A stretch of DNA of 64,000 bases from Rotaria socialis. Its lineage: Eukaryota > Rotifera > Eurotatoria > Philodinida > Philodinidae. The DNA lies in contig CAJNYU010001957.1 of assembly GCA_905331475.1 (NCBI GenBank), positions 62,001 to 126,000 on the forward strand. Reading direction: 5' to 3'. Shown one piece after another: positions 42,801 through 52,915 of this stretch; position 1 is the first letter of the stretch; each line of letters opens with the position of its first letter. Below the pieces are notes generated by a model, which saw only the letters and a list, made by a program, of their open reading frames with translations, was not told the origin of the DNA and searched no databases. The position numbers and the translations under genes are program-made.

Positions 42801-45800
42801 ATTTATCTTCAACCCGGACTCACATACATTCTTGTGGTCACAACACACAGACCATACGCTTCAGGAAATTTCAGAGTTAAAGCTACCGGTCTAGCAACCG
42901 TCAGTTTGACGTTCATCACGCCATCCACGAGCCGTCCAATACTTACCCGTAAGTCATTTGCCAATACTTGATGTATGCTTCTAGTTAAAATTTCGTTTCG
43001 ACATTAAAAATTCAAGTCATTATGTTTGATATCATAGATTATTTTTTAATGTTTTGAACAAGCATACACTATGTTTCGCGTTCTCTATGATCAACTTGAA
43101 CTAAAACTATTTTTCATGTTTCTAGCGACTACGCCAACATCAGCTACACAATCAACATATACGGGAGCACTTTCAGCTAACAGTGCAATTTTTTATCGAC
43201 CTGACGGTGGTTCAAATGAGTACTATTATTTTCAGGCTATACAAGTCACGATCTCGACAGCTGGTTTTTACACGTTCAAAAGCAACAGTACAATCGATAC
43301 TAGAGGCTACTTTTACCAGAATTCTTTTGATCCATCAAATTCAGCAGCGAACTTAGTTACTAGTGATGATGATGGTGGCGGTTCCTTCCAATTTCGTATT
43401 CAAGTTTATCTTGAGACCTTACGCACATACATACTCGTAGTGACAACGCATAGAGCGTATATTACTGGAGATTTCTCTGTCTCTGCAAATGGCCCAGCCC
43501 CACTCAATCTTATATCGATCACACCAGTAACGAGTCGACCAATAACAACATGTAAGTTTCTTTTAGTTACGGTATATTGATTACAAAATAAAAACTATAC
43601 TCAAGCTGGTATCTAGAAAAAAAAACGAATATTTTAATCTATATAATAATCATGCTCAGTCTCTCCGTTAAATTAATTTAAAAAAACTATCATTTTCAAC
43701 TATTTTAGTATCTACAGCGCCATCAGTATCATCTTCATATGCCGGTGAATTCTCTTCCAGTAGCTTAATATTCTATCGACCTGATGGCAATGCAAACAGT
43801 TACTATTATTTTGTAGCTCTTCAAATCACTGTGTCAACAGCAGGCACTTACATTTTTACAAGTAATAGTACTGTCGATACCATGGGCTATTTCTATGGCG
43901 ATTCCTTCGATCCATCTCAACCATTGACAAATTTAATTACTAGAAATGACGATGGAGGAATTTCGTTACAGTTTCGCATCGAAACCTTCCTGGAAACGGG
44001 TCGAACATACATCCTGGCAGTCACAACTCATAGAGAACGTATTATGGGAACTTTCACAGCTTTTGCGAGGGGTATTACGTCCGCTACTCTAACGCCAATC
44101 ACACCATCAACTAGTCGACCAATAACAACACGTAAGTTACTTTCATGAGCTTCTTGCACTTTGTTTTTCTATGTAGTGCATTCTAGAAAAAATAATATTT
44201 GATTGTTTTAGGAGCTACGACAACGCCTTTGCCATCATCTTATGCAAGTTCATTATCGTCAAATAGTCCATTTTTTACACGACCAGAAGCTACCGCTGGA
44301 CGACGGTACTTTTATCAAGCAATTGAAGTTACGATACCTACAACGGGTACCTACAGTTTCAAGAGCGATAGTGCCATTGACGTTATTGGCTACTTTTATC
44401 AGATTTATTTCGACCCATCTAATCCAACAATAAACTTGATTACCAAAGAGGATGATAATGGTGGCTCCTTACAGTTTTTGATTCAATTGTTTTTGCAAGC
44501 TGGAAGAAGATACTTTCTAGTTGTCTCAACGCATGCAGAGTCTAATACAGGAAGTTTTTCAATCAGAGTAGGAGGTCCAGCAATTGCTGTTCTTGCATCG
44601 TTCACGCCGACAACAACTCGATCATCAACAACAGGCAAGTTTCTTATCAATATTTTTACTCTTACGTTAGCCACAGGTATACCATAGCTAACACCACACT
44701 TTTGTTTTAGTAATTACGGTGCCTTCAGTGTTATCAACGTATATGAGTGCACTATGGCCGGCAAATCTGAAATTTAATCGACCCAATGGTGATAAAAGAG
44801 ATTATTATTACTATGATGCCATTCAAATCACTGTGTACACTTCCGGCGCTTACACTTTCACAAGCAAATCGTATTTTGGTGCTGTTGGTTATCTTTACGA
44901 GTCGTCATTCGATCCATCGAATCCATCGAATAATTTGATACATTTTGGTGATGTTGTTGGTATTAACGGAGAGTTTGAAATCGATGTTTCTCTCTCAAAT
45001 GATCGTACATATATATTAGTTGTCACATCATCCCAACCATTACGTACGGGAGTTTTTTGGATATGGGGACGTGGTCGAGCTTCCCTCACTCTTACATCAA
45101 GCGCATCATCTAGTGGTAAGTCAGTAACCAGTAGTGAGAACAACAGTATCTTCTAATGCGAATAAGTTTTTAACTCCATTTCATGAGTGAATCGATAAAT
45201 TTTAATATGGTATTCACTAGAGACCTGCGGGACAAACTTTGTCGTGTCCCGAATCCCGTGTGTCCCGTTGACAACAAATGTTTAAATGCTGCGTAGTTCC
45301 GTCAAAGAAAACAAAAGACCTTTTCTACCTGGTCAATAGGATAAAAGAAGAGTGAAAATTTGCCAAACAAAATTGTTCGAGAAATTTATAGATAAAAATA
45401 AATTTGTTTTTATCAAAAATAGAAACTGGTACTTTGAACCCTACGCGAAGTAAAGAAGATATTTGAGAAAAATAGTACTCTCCTGTTTCCATAGTATATT
45501 AACTTTTTATATAACCGACCAAGAACATTTTAATCTAATCATTATTAGATCCGTCAAACCGAGCTTTTCGCGATAGATGCTATTTAAAATGTATTAGCTT
45601 ATTTGAGGTAACGTATGTCTATAATAACTTCGATATATCTGGCACACATGTGCTCTCTTTTATATCAACAATTAGCCTATCATTGTGTAAAAATTCTTTT
45701 TTTTGTCATTATTTAACTCATTACTATCAACTACAAGTTCTACTTAGAAAGTTTTTTTTTTAAATTAAATTCCACTAATTTTCGTATCGATAAATTTTCA

Positions 45801-46616
45801 TACACTCGGAAAAGCACATAGACATTTATGTAAACTGACTCAACACCTTCTGTAACATCAGAAAAAATTAAACTGACGCCAGGAAATCAATAATTATATG
45901 AAGACACAACTGAAAAAGATAATGATGATGAACATTTTTCAGTACATCACACGTTTTCATGTAATTTTAAAAATTCGAGACTGGATTTTTTCGAATTGTC
46001 CCGTCCCGAATTTTTTTCGAGACAAACGGGATTCCGGACTGTTCCGCAGGGCTCTAGTATTCACAAATTATTCGCTACTCGTTCTATATATATTGAGCAA
46101 CAAGAACGATGTATTTTTCACTGTTTACAATCAGTTATTGCGTTCTACTATCTAGTTTATCATATATTTTAGGTGATTCAACTCCGTCTCCGGTTACTAC
46201 TACCGAACCATTAGTTACAACTCTCAAATCATCTGCATCAATTAAAACAAACACAATAACAACAACAAGTAAGTCAATCGACAATAAAGCATGAAACATC
46301 ATGATCGTATCATGCCACTGTAGTCTGAAAAGCGTAGATCACGCCTCCCTAAGTTATTGAGTGAGATTCTCTTTCAGATAGTATTCAACATTATTAACTA
46401 ATTCCAATTCAAAAGATATCATGAATCAGATGTACAGTTGATCATAGGTATTTTTGAGACTTTTTTTCTAATATAGTTTCAGAATAATTAATAGCGACCA
46501 GAGAATATATACATGGGATTCATTGGATTTGATTATAATCCTATTTAAACTATGTTTTAGTTACGTGTATGGCGATCATGCTGGTACTGCAAATGTGTCA
46601 ACAACGTCTCTTCTAA
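39878..46616 (+). CDS. membrane-anchored array of nine PPC-like domains
   Basis: Twelve exons: 39878-40001, 40243-40689, 40799-41224, 41293-41715, 42025-42447, 42523-42948, 43126-43551, 43709-44131, 44212-44634, 44711-45115, 46173-46268, 46561-46616; 4098 nt, 1365 aa. Exon 1 holds a signal-anchor (~22-40, 'DTIFVTILISGLMFGLI'). Exons 2-10 each encode one ~140-residue beta domain with a common pattern: 'YYFQAIQVTV', 'TMGYFY', 'SFDPSNP', 'DDDDGG', 'LQFRIQVYLQTGRTYILVVTTH'. Domains are joined by Thr/Ser/Pro linkers ('ITPSTSRPITT') of O-glycosylated appearance. The pattern fits bacterial-type pre-peptidase C-terminal (PPC) beta-sandwich domains; the acidic loop may bind calcium. All internal introns are phase 1. 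One donor (44635) is GC. The last two exons are the least certain: the message may instead end at TGA 46292. Confidence 0.75.
45218..46056. mobile_element. hAT-type non-autonomous element (MITE) in an intron
   Basis: A perfect 8-bp direct repeat, GTATTCAC, flanks the element (45210-45217 and 46057-46064). The ends are inverted repeats starting TAGAG-C/A-CCTGCGG. They are followed on both sides by 'tcccg'-rich subterminal sequence ('gtcccgaatcccg' left, 'gggattccgg' and 'cgtcccgaat' right). An 8-bp duplication with TAGNG-type termini is the signature of hAT transposons. The 839-bp interior is AT-rich and encodes no transposase. It sits wholly inside the 1057-nt intron between exons 10 and 11 of the PPC-array gene and accounts for most of that intron's unusual length. 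Confidence 0.85.
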
Positions 46617-47000
46617 TTAGAACGATATTTATATTGACTGTAGTTTCTATTTTGTTCGAACCACCAACTTATCATTTCTTTTTCCAGTCTCTATGAACCA
46701 ATATTTTTTATATTTCAATAATGTACTCAATGCTAATTCTTTTTGTTTTTCGTTTTCATGAATCAAACATTGATCAATTTTGATTAAATATTATCATTAC
46801 TATTTTTATATTGTGTGCTAATTAGTTTCAGCTGAATCAGGAAATTTAGGTAACAAAAAGTGTCGTCTGATTGACTGGACATTATCCATTGAAAAAAACA
46901 ATTTTTCGCATTAAATCTTCTTGAACAGTGTCCATATGTTGCTCATCAATCATTAACATTTCACCGGCGTCTGATCGATTTTCTAAATTACAAAAGCAAA
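46617..47000. other. convergent intergenic region
   Basis: About 380 nt between the 3' ends of the PPC-array gene (plus) and the TRAF gene (minus). No feature recognised. Confidence 0.4.
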
Positions 47001-49154
47001 TTAACATATTCTTTTGAATGCAAGTATCTCGTCGACATTACCCGGTGGAGTACTCATAAAATCGAGTTCTATTTTAATAAAAATTGTATCATTTTGTACA
47101 AAATGAGTTCGATTCATTTGAAATTCATCAAGTGCAATAAACCTTTTGATACCATACGCTTCGTTCATTGCTAATCGTGGCCGTTGAAAACATGCCGATC
47201 TTGTATTAGGCCAGATGGACTTACTCAAATCGCTTAATAGATTACTGCCGACGGCAGTCGATTGATTGAGTAGAGAAAATATTACTTTGAAATGAAATGG
47301 CCAATGAAGAATAGCATCATATTCGCCCGACATTAAGATGAAAAATATGGACATGTGTGTGTTTCGAACATCATTGGTTCCATTTAAAAATAGTCTTGCA
47401 CACATTTTGTAACCAAAATATGCTGAATAAAATTCCGGAGAATAAATCGATCGTTGCCGTTCAGATTTGGCATCATCTTTACAATTGAATGTTAATAGAA
47501 AAGCTCATTTACGTTTTCAAAATACGTACCGAATTTTTCTTGAAAATTATTTATGTTCCATATTAATATACCGTTGAAAGATACCAAGTGTTTCTGTTCG
47601 CAATTTCGTTCTATTTGTAGAACTTCTCTCGTACAAACATCTTGAATAGCTCTTTTTCGTTGCAGGCAATACTCCATCTCTTGAGCTAGAGTTTTAATGA
47701 GCAACAATTCATGTTTTTGAAGTTGAAGAGAACTGCACTGAGAGTGAAATTGATTTCGTATCTGTTTTACTCTAGTATCGAGTACGGATTCAGCGTTGGC
47801 TAGAATTTGTTGTTGTTGAAGATGAGTCTTGTTTTTTATCGATTGTAGATGTAGAATAATATTTATTAACATCAATTGGTGTGCTTGAGTCATGTAGTGT
47901 TCCGTAATTTTCCTTCTAAGAATCTTCGAATGAAAAAAATATATTATATCGCTCAATATTTTTGATGATTATTTAAATAAAGATTTACTTGTTTATTACA
48001 TAATGAACAAATGAGAAATCTATTGCCATGATTGTCATCGAGGTGCTCCTTCAAATAAAACTCAAATTATAATTGATCATATATGAACTAAATAGCCAAT
48101 CTTCTTTACTTGATATTTTTTTAATGGTCCAGTCCAATTGCAAACGTAGCAAGATATTAGCAAACATTCCAATTCGGTTTGAAAATCTGCATCAAACCGA
48201 ACCTAACAAACAAAACAAAATCAATGGACAGTATATTTTCGTTCGTTAAATTACGCTTTTGATCGCACAAGTTCCAGTGCATGTTGACCAATGTGTAATA
48301 CTATAAGATAAAATAGGGAACATACACATTTTTACTAGTAGAAAAAAAAGTCGTGAAGAATATGTACCACTGTTTTTCATCTATGCACAATTGGCATCGG
48401 TGATGTCCACAACGAAGTTGATAAGGTTCTCGAAGAACGAGTCGACAAAGTTGACAAATAAACCGTTGATCAATGCCTGCGATATTTTTCACGCGAAATC
48501 CACTCTGAGATGTAAGTGAATTTCTGTTGGGTTTTCTTCGTACGCGCCGAAAATATATGCTTTTAAATTGAGACTGATAAAGTTTTTCATCCCATTCGAA
48601 ATTATCGTCATCTTCGTCGTACACACTAATTTCTAGTGGTAATAAATGGCAGCAACGATCGGTAAGCAACCTGTCAAGACTCTTTCTACGAATGCTAGTA
48701 CTAATACGTATTCCCCCAAGATTGGAAACAACAATCAATAATATTATTTCAATACTGACATCGGATTTTTCACGAATAAATTCAAGCCAATTTGCCCTCA
48801 GAGGGTTATAGGATATATAGGCATATACCAAGAATGAAAACACCAATACATAGATCACGAAAATCATTAAAATTTGATTGAGAATTTCTTGCAATAAGAC
48901 GGTAGTCCAATGTTGATTGCAATCTGGACTAGAGGGGAATATGTTAAAACCAGCACAGGCGATGGTTGAACATAAAATTAACTTTGGAGAACTAAACATG
49001 AATATTGATATTTGCAGAAACGACCACGTTTGCGTTGGCAAGATATTCTAGAAAAGAAATACACTAATTCTAGATTTCAAGGATACGAGTATGCATAAAG
49101 AAAGCACTCCTTTCTCACAAATATGACGAACTGAAACGAACAGGCTCCGCTCAT
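47001..49154 (-). CDS. TRAF-family protein with N-terminal membrane segments
   Basis: Seven exons inferred (49154-49119, 49047-48368, 48300-48255, 48202-48110, 48048-47989, 47923-47530, 47476-47001), 1785 nt, 594 aa. The second half is a textbook TRAF: RING ('CQLCRLVLREPYQLRCGHHRC'-type, ~216-245), one or two TRAF zinc fingers ('CYVCNWTGPLKKYQEHL', 'ICSLCNKQ'), a coiled coil (~305-400) and a MATH/TRAF-C domain ('LIWNINNFQEKF' to 'TIFIKIELDFM'). TRAFs oligomerise on receptors and many ligate ubiquitin. What is unusual is the ~180-residue N-terminus, which has two or three strongly hydrophobic segments ('QILMIFVIYVLVFSFLVYAY', 'IEIILLIVVSNLG'); TRAFs are normally soluble. The first 36-nt exon is the weakest call. 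The RING's last zinc pair is atypical. Confidence 0.78.
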
Positions 49155-50522
49155 GGAATTTGTTAAAAGGCTGATAGACGAAAGCAACTTAACACATGCA
49201 AAAAAAAACAATTTCGATGAGACGCAACATTTTACTGTTGCTACAAAAAGAAAAAGAACAGACACATACCCAGTGACTAACTCTGAAGACAGAAAAATGT
49301 ATTACTATATTGTCAAGAAGAAAGAGTGAATGCAGTTGTTTTTTATTTCGAAGCGCTTCAGTCTTTCATAGTTTACCAAAATAATATGAATTTTTGTTCT
49401 TTTTCTGCCATACATGTCCTTTGGGCTTTAAGGTATTTTTGCTTCACTTTTTGTACCACTGAGAGTGTACAGTAGAGTTCTATTTAGCCCATAGGAATAC
49501 ATATATTTCATTTGAATGATGGATAGTTTATATTTTCACGCAGACTTAATAAGTACATGAAAAATACTGAGGATGTGACTCAAATTGTATTGATGATCTA
49601 GACACACATTTGTTTTGCACCGCATTTTTTCAAACATAGGGCGCAACATGAAACAAGCTTTCTGTCAGATTTGTTTGCTATAAAAAAATATGTTTCCGTG
49701 AAGACTTATTAGTATGTAAATTGATGGTGTTTTCTATTTCAGTCAATGGAAATTAATACTGAGAAAATCTGCCAAAAAAGATTTGCTTATAGCTCAAAAT
49801 TTTCAAATTTTGACCTAAGATATTCAATAAAAAGAAAAAGAAAAACTTCCAATTCCTAGGCTTTCACACGATTCTACTCATTTAATATAACCACATTCAT
49901 ATTCGCACATGGCCGTTGTATCTTCATTCATTACTTTCTCTAACGAGCATATTAACCGTCAAGAACACGATAACACCTAATTGTATATTTTCCTTTTTCT
50001 TTTACATTTAAACCTGCTAATAATAAATATACATGAATATTTATATGAATTAAATATTCTTTCTCAAGGACAAAACAAAATTAAAAAAAATGTATCTTAT
50101 TATTTTTTACAACACGTCTTCAGCGTTCTCATTGAACGATTAGATAAGAACTCCTTTGAATTCGAAAATTGCACATCAGCTAAGCAAAAACACTCGATAT
50201 TCATATCATGTCCAGAAAATTTTGGACAAAATATAAGCCATGAGAACCAAGCTTAACATTTTATTTATACATACAATACATGAAAAACGTTTACAAACTA
50301 TACACATCGGCAATCAATCACGATTTACAGTCAAAACAGAAAAGAACAATCTACAGAGAAAAATTATTAAATCAAACCGAAGCGCCGATTGTGAAACGAG
50401 AAAAAATTTCTCTATACGCTCAAGTCAATACATGATTGAAAAAGAAAATTCATAAAAAGTTACACATAAAAATCACACTCTATGACAATGAATAAGGTCT
50501 AATATATCCTGCCAGTCAATAT
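49155..50522. other. intergenic, no gene seen
   Basis: About 1.4 kb upstream of the TRAF gene and downstream of the basic-protein gene. Open stretches at 49981-50455 have biased, lysine-rich composition but no motif and no splice partners. Confidence 0.45.
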
Positions 50523-51175
50523 TTATTTAGCGGAATTTTTAGCCGTGCCACCAGTACGCTTTCGAGCAGTTGTTTTCTTTCCGGTTCGTTTTACATATGC
50601 TTTACCTTCCTTCAATAAAAAAAATAGAGAAGTCACCGTAAAAACTTAAATAGAACGACAAGAAAAAGACTTACAGTTGCTGTTTTAGCCATTGTGCCAA
50701 GTCGTTTTAAAGCCGGTTTACGTCCAACTTTTTGTTTCGCAGCATTTTCTCGTGTTGTCTTAGCGATTTCAGCTGCTTGACGGCGTTTAGTTTCTTGACG
50801 TGTATCAGCAAGTACTTCTTTGCCAAGTAATTCTTTCGCTTCCTTAAAAAAAATTCATATAAAAAAATATCTCCAATTAGTTCTTTCAACATACATTTGT
50901 TGTATTTTGCATTGTTCGTGTCTTTGATAATTTTGGTTTAGTTAACGGTGCCAATAGAGCGTCTCGTTCTTGATCCATAGCACGATATCGATTAAATCGT
51001 GCTTTACCCCAGGATCGTTTCAAATATTCTTCACCTGCCTAGACGATAATAAGAAATGCGAAAAATTAAAATAGTCATTTATAAAAATATGTATGTGTCT
51101 TACAGCTGTAGTAGCCACCATCGTTCCTGCTTTCTTTATTGATGGCTTTGCGGCTTTACTTTTCTTTGGAGACAT
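50523..51175 (-). CDS. small Lys/Arg-rich basic protein
   Basis: Four exons (51175-51104, 51038-50895, 50842-50675, 50609-50523), 471 nt, 156 aa, no lesions. The protein is extremely basic: it starts 'MSPKKSKAAKPSIKKAG' and ends with a Lys/Arg/Thr tail ('VKRTGKKTTARKRTGG'). Two similar blocks recur, 'AGTMVATTA-GEEYLKRSWGK' and 'LGTMAKTAT-EGKAYVKRTGK', at exon boundaries of the same phase, so it probably arose by internal exon duplication. The middle is a charged helix ('RQETKRRQAAEIAKTTREN'). Composition suits a chromatin (histone H1-like or sperm-type basic) or microtubule-binding protein. I do not recognise the family. Confidence 0.75.
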
Positions 51176-51243
51176 CGCTGTTTCTTTCTTTATTGCGTTT
51201 GTGTTCGTGTATGTATGTGTGTGAAATGAGAGGAATGAATGGG

Positions 51244-51253
51244 TATATATATA
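51244..51253 (-). promoter_or_regulatory. TATA-like box for the basic-protein gene
   Basis: TATATATATA about 70 nt before the ATG at 51175 on the minus strand. Position suits a core promoter; a simple AT run is the alternative. Confidence 0.3.
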
Positions 51254-51492
51254 GGTAAGCTGTGTGTGTCTAGAGCAAATTGAAAATAAAGAATATATTC
51301 GTGTTTATGGGCAAACAATAAGTTAAATAAAAAAACTTTTTCGAAATATATGTTCTTAGATAGATTTAGAATAATCCTGTCGAAATAGATAAGTTAATAT
51401 CTATTTCTGAAGTTGAGATTTCATCAAAACAGGCATTTCATGTGCAATAACCGTTGCAGTTTATGTTTATCGAGGAGTAGAATTATACGTAG

Positions 51493-51512
51493 GTGTGTGT
51501 GTGTGTGTGTTG
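51493..51512. repeat. (TG)n microsatellite
   Basis: Ten uninterrupted GT units in the intergenic region upstream of the basic-protein gene. Confidence 0.9.
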
Positions 51513-52915
51513 AGTCAATAGAAAACGAAGGAAAGAAAGAAAAAGAAAAAAAAATGTCAAATGGTAGCCATTGCCAGAATTCTTTTCTTTTCTTAGAACT
51601 TCATCGTTTTTATGGGAAAGTTAAATAAACGATAGTTATAGAAAGCTCACAGTTGCAGGAATACTTCTGCCGAGACATATGCCTTATGCTTAACCGCAAC
51701 ATTTCATTAATTATGCAAACTTTCTTTGACAAAAAGTAGTTTTCGTACTCATCGGCATTTTGTTTTGAGCTCTACTTAAAATACAACGAACTCGAGGAAT
51801 GACCATTGAAAAACGAATCGATTTCTACCATGACAAGAGACACTCCGTAGTATGCTATTCAATCACACCTTAATGTGAAGAAGGATGGCAATTCAAAAGG
51901 GTATTCGAGCGATTTGGCAGTATGCCATCGTTTCTCTGAGGAGCTTGTCGAAAAATAAATCAAGCAAATAAAACATACATTTCAATCATTGCTCTCTGTT
52001 CTCTTACAAATAAAGCGTTCCCTGTTATTTTTATAAAAAAAAAAGGTTTATTCATTGAAAGAGACTCGAAAACATTCTGACTTATGAAAGAGAAGCCGGA
52101 ATTTTCTTTGGCATGTATCAGCTCGTACTACTTGAATTCCAGATTGATTCGTCCTGAAGGCAAAAATAATCATTATTTTAAATTAAATTAAGCACGATAA
52201 AATGTTTTTTCTTGGCATGGCATTATTTTTACGACCAAATATTAAATCTCGTATTTTATTTTTTAAGAAATTCATTAGAGCTACATCACTGAAGTGAATG
52301 TATCAAGTATCTTTCCAATTTTTATACGTTGCATTAAAATAATCCATAGACGCATCAGATTCTTGCGGTAGAGTGAGGTCTCTTATTCAGAAATAATGAT
52401 ACGTTAGGTTTACTAATACTGAATGCAATGCAGTTGCAATAGGATTTCTGCTTGGTCGAATCTAATAGCGATTGTTGAATACACAATTAGTATACATTGA
52501 TGTGTATATCAGTGCGCTATTACGTTTAAAGAAGACCATCTTTGTTCTTTACTCTATTGTAAGACGTGGCCATTCTCCATAAAATTATGAATAGAGAAAT
52601 GAAGAGAACTCTGAGGAAAAAGTGTATACACATATCTACATTCCATACAAAGGAAGAAACAATTCTATTGTATAATCACGAGATATTGCGGTTAAGTTAT
52701 ATCACAGAAAAGAAAATTATTGGCGCATTCTAAGCTGATTGACTTGATCTTACTGACATCTATAACTCACTCTTATCATTTGAATTGCATGTGCTGCTGT
52801 CCTTCATCACTAATCTTATTTTTATTCGTCCTATTCTCAATCGAATCCTGGTGTCAAAATAGTTTTTTTCTTCTTGAAAGATCAATCAAATAATTGAAGA
52901 TCTATAAGAATTATT

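Larger units (their letters stand above)
51176..52915. other. divergent intergenic region
   Basis: About 1.7 kb between the basic-protein gene (minus) and the PHF8-type gene (plus). It contains a (TG)10 microsatellite at 51493-51512 and a TATA-like box. No further gene was recognised. Confidence 0.45.

Noticed and set aside
45898..46155. 85-residue open stretch as a transposase remnant
   Set aside because: It spans the right end of the hAT MITE and has no transposase motif.
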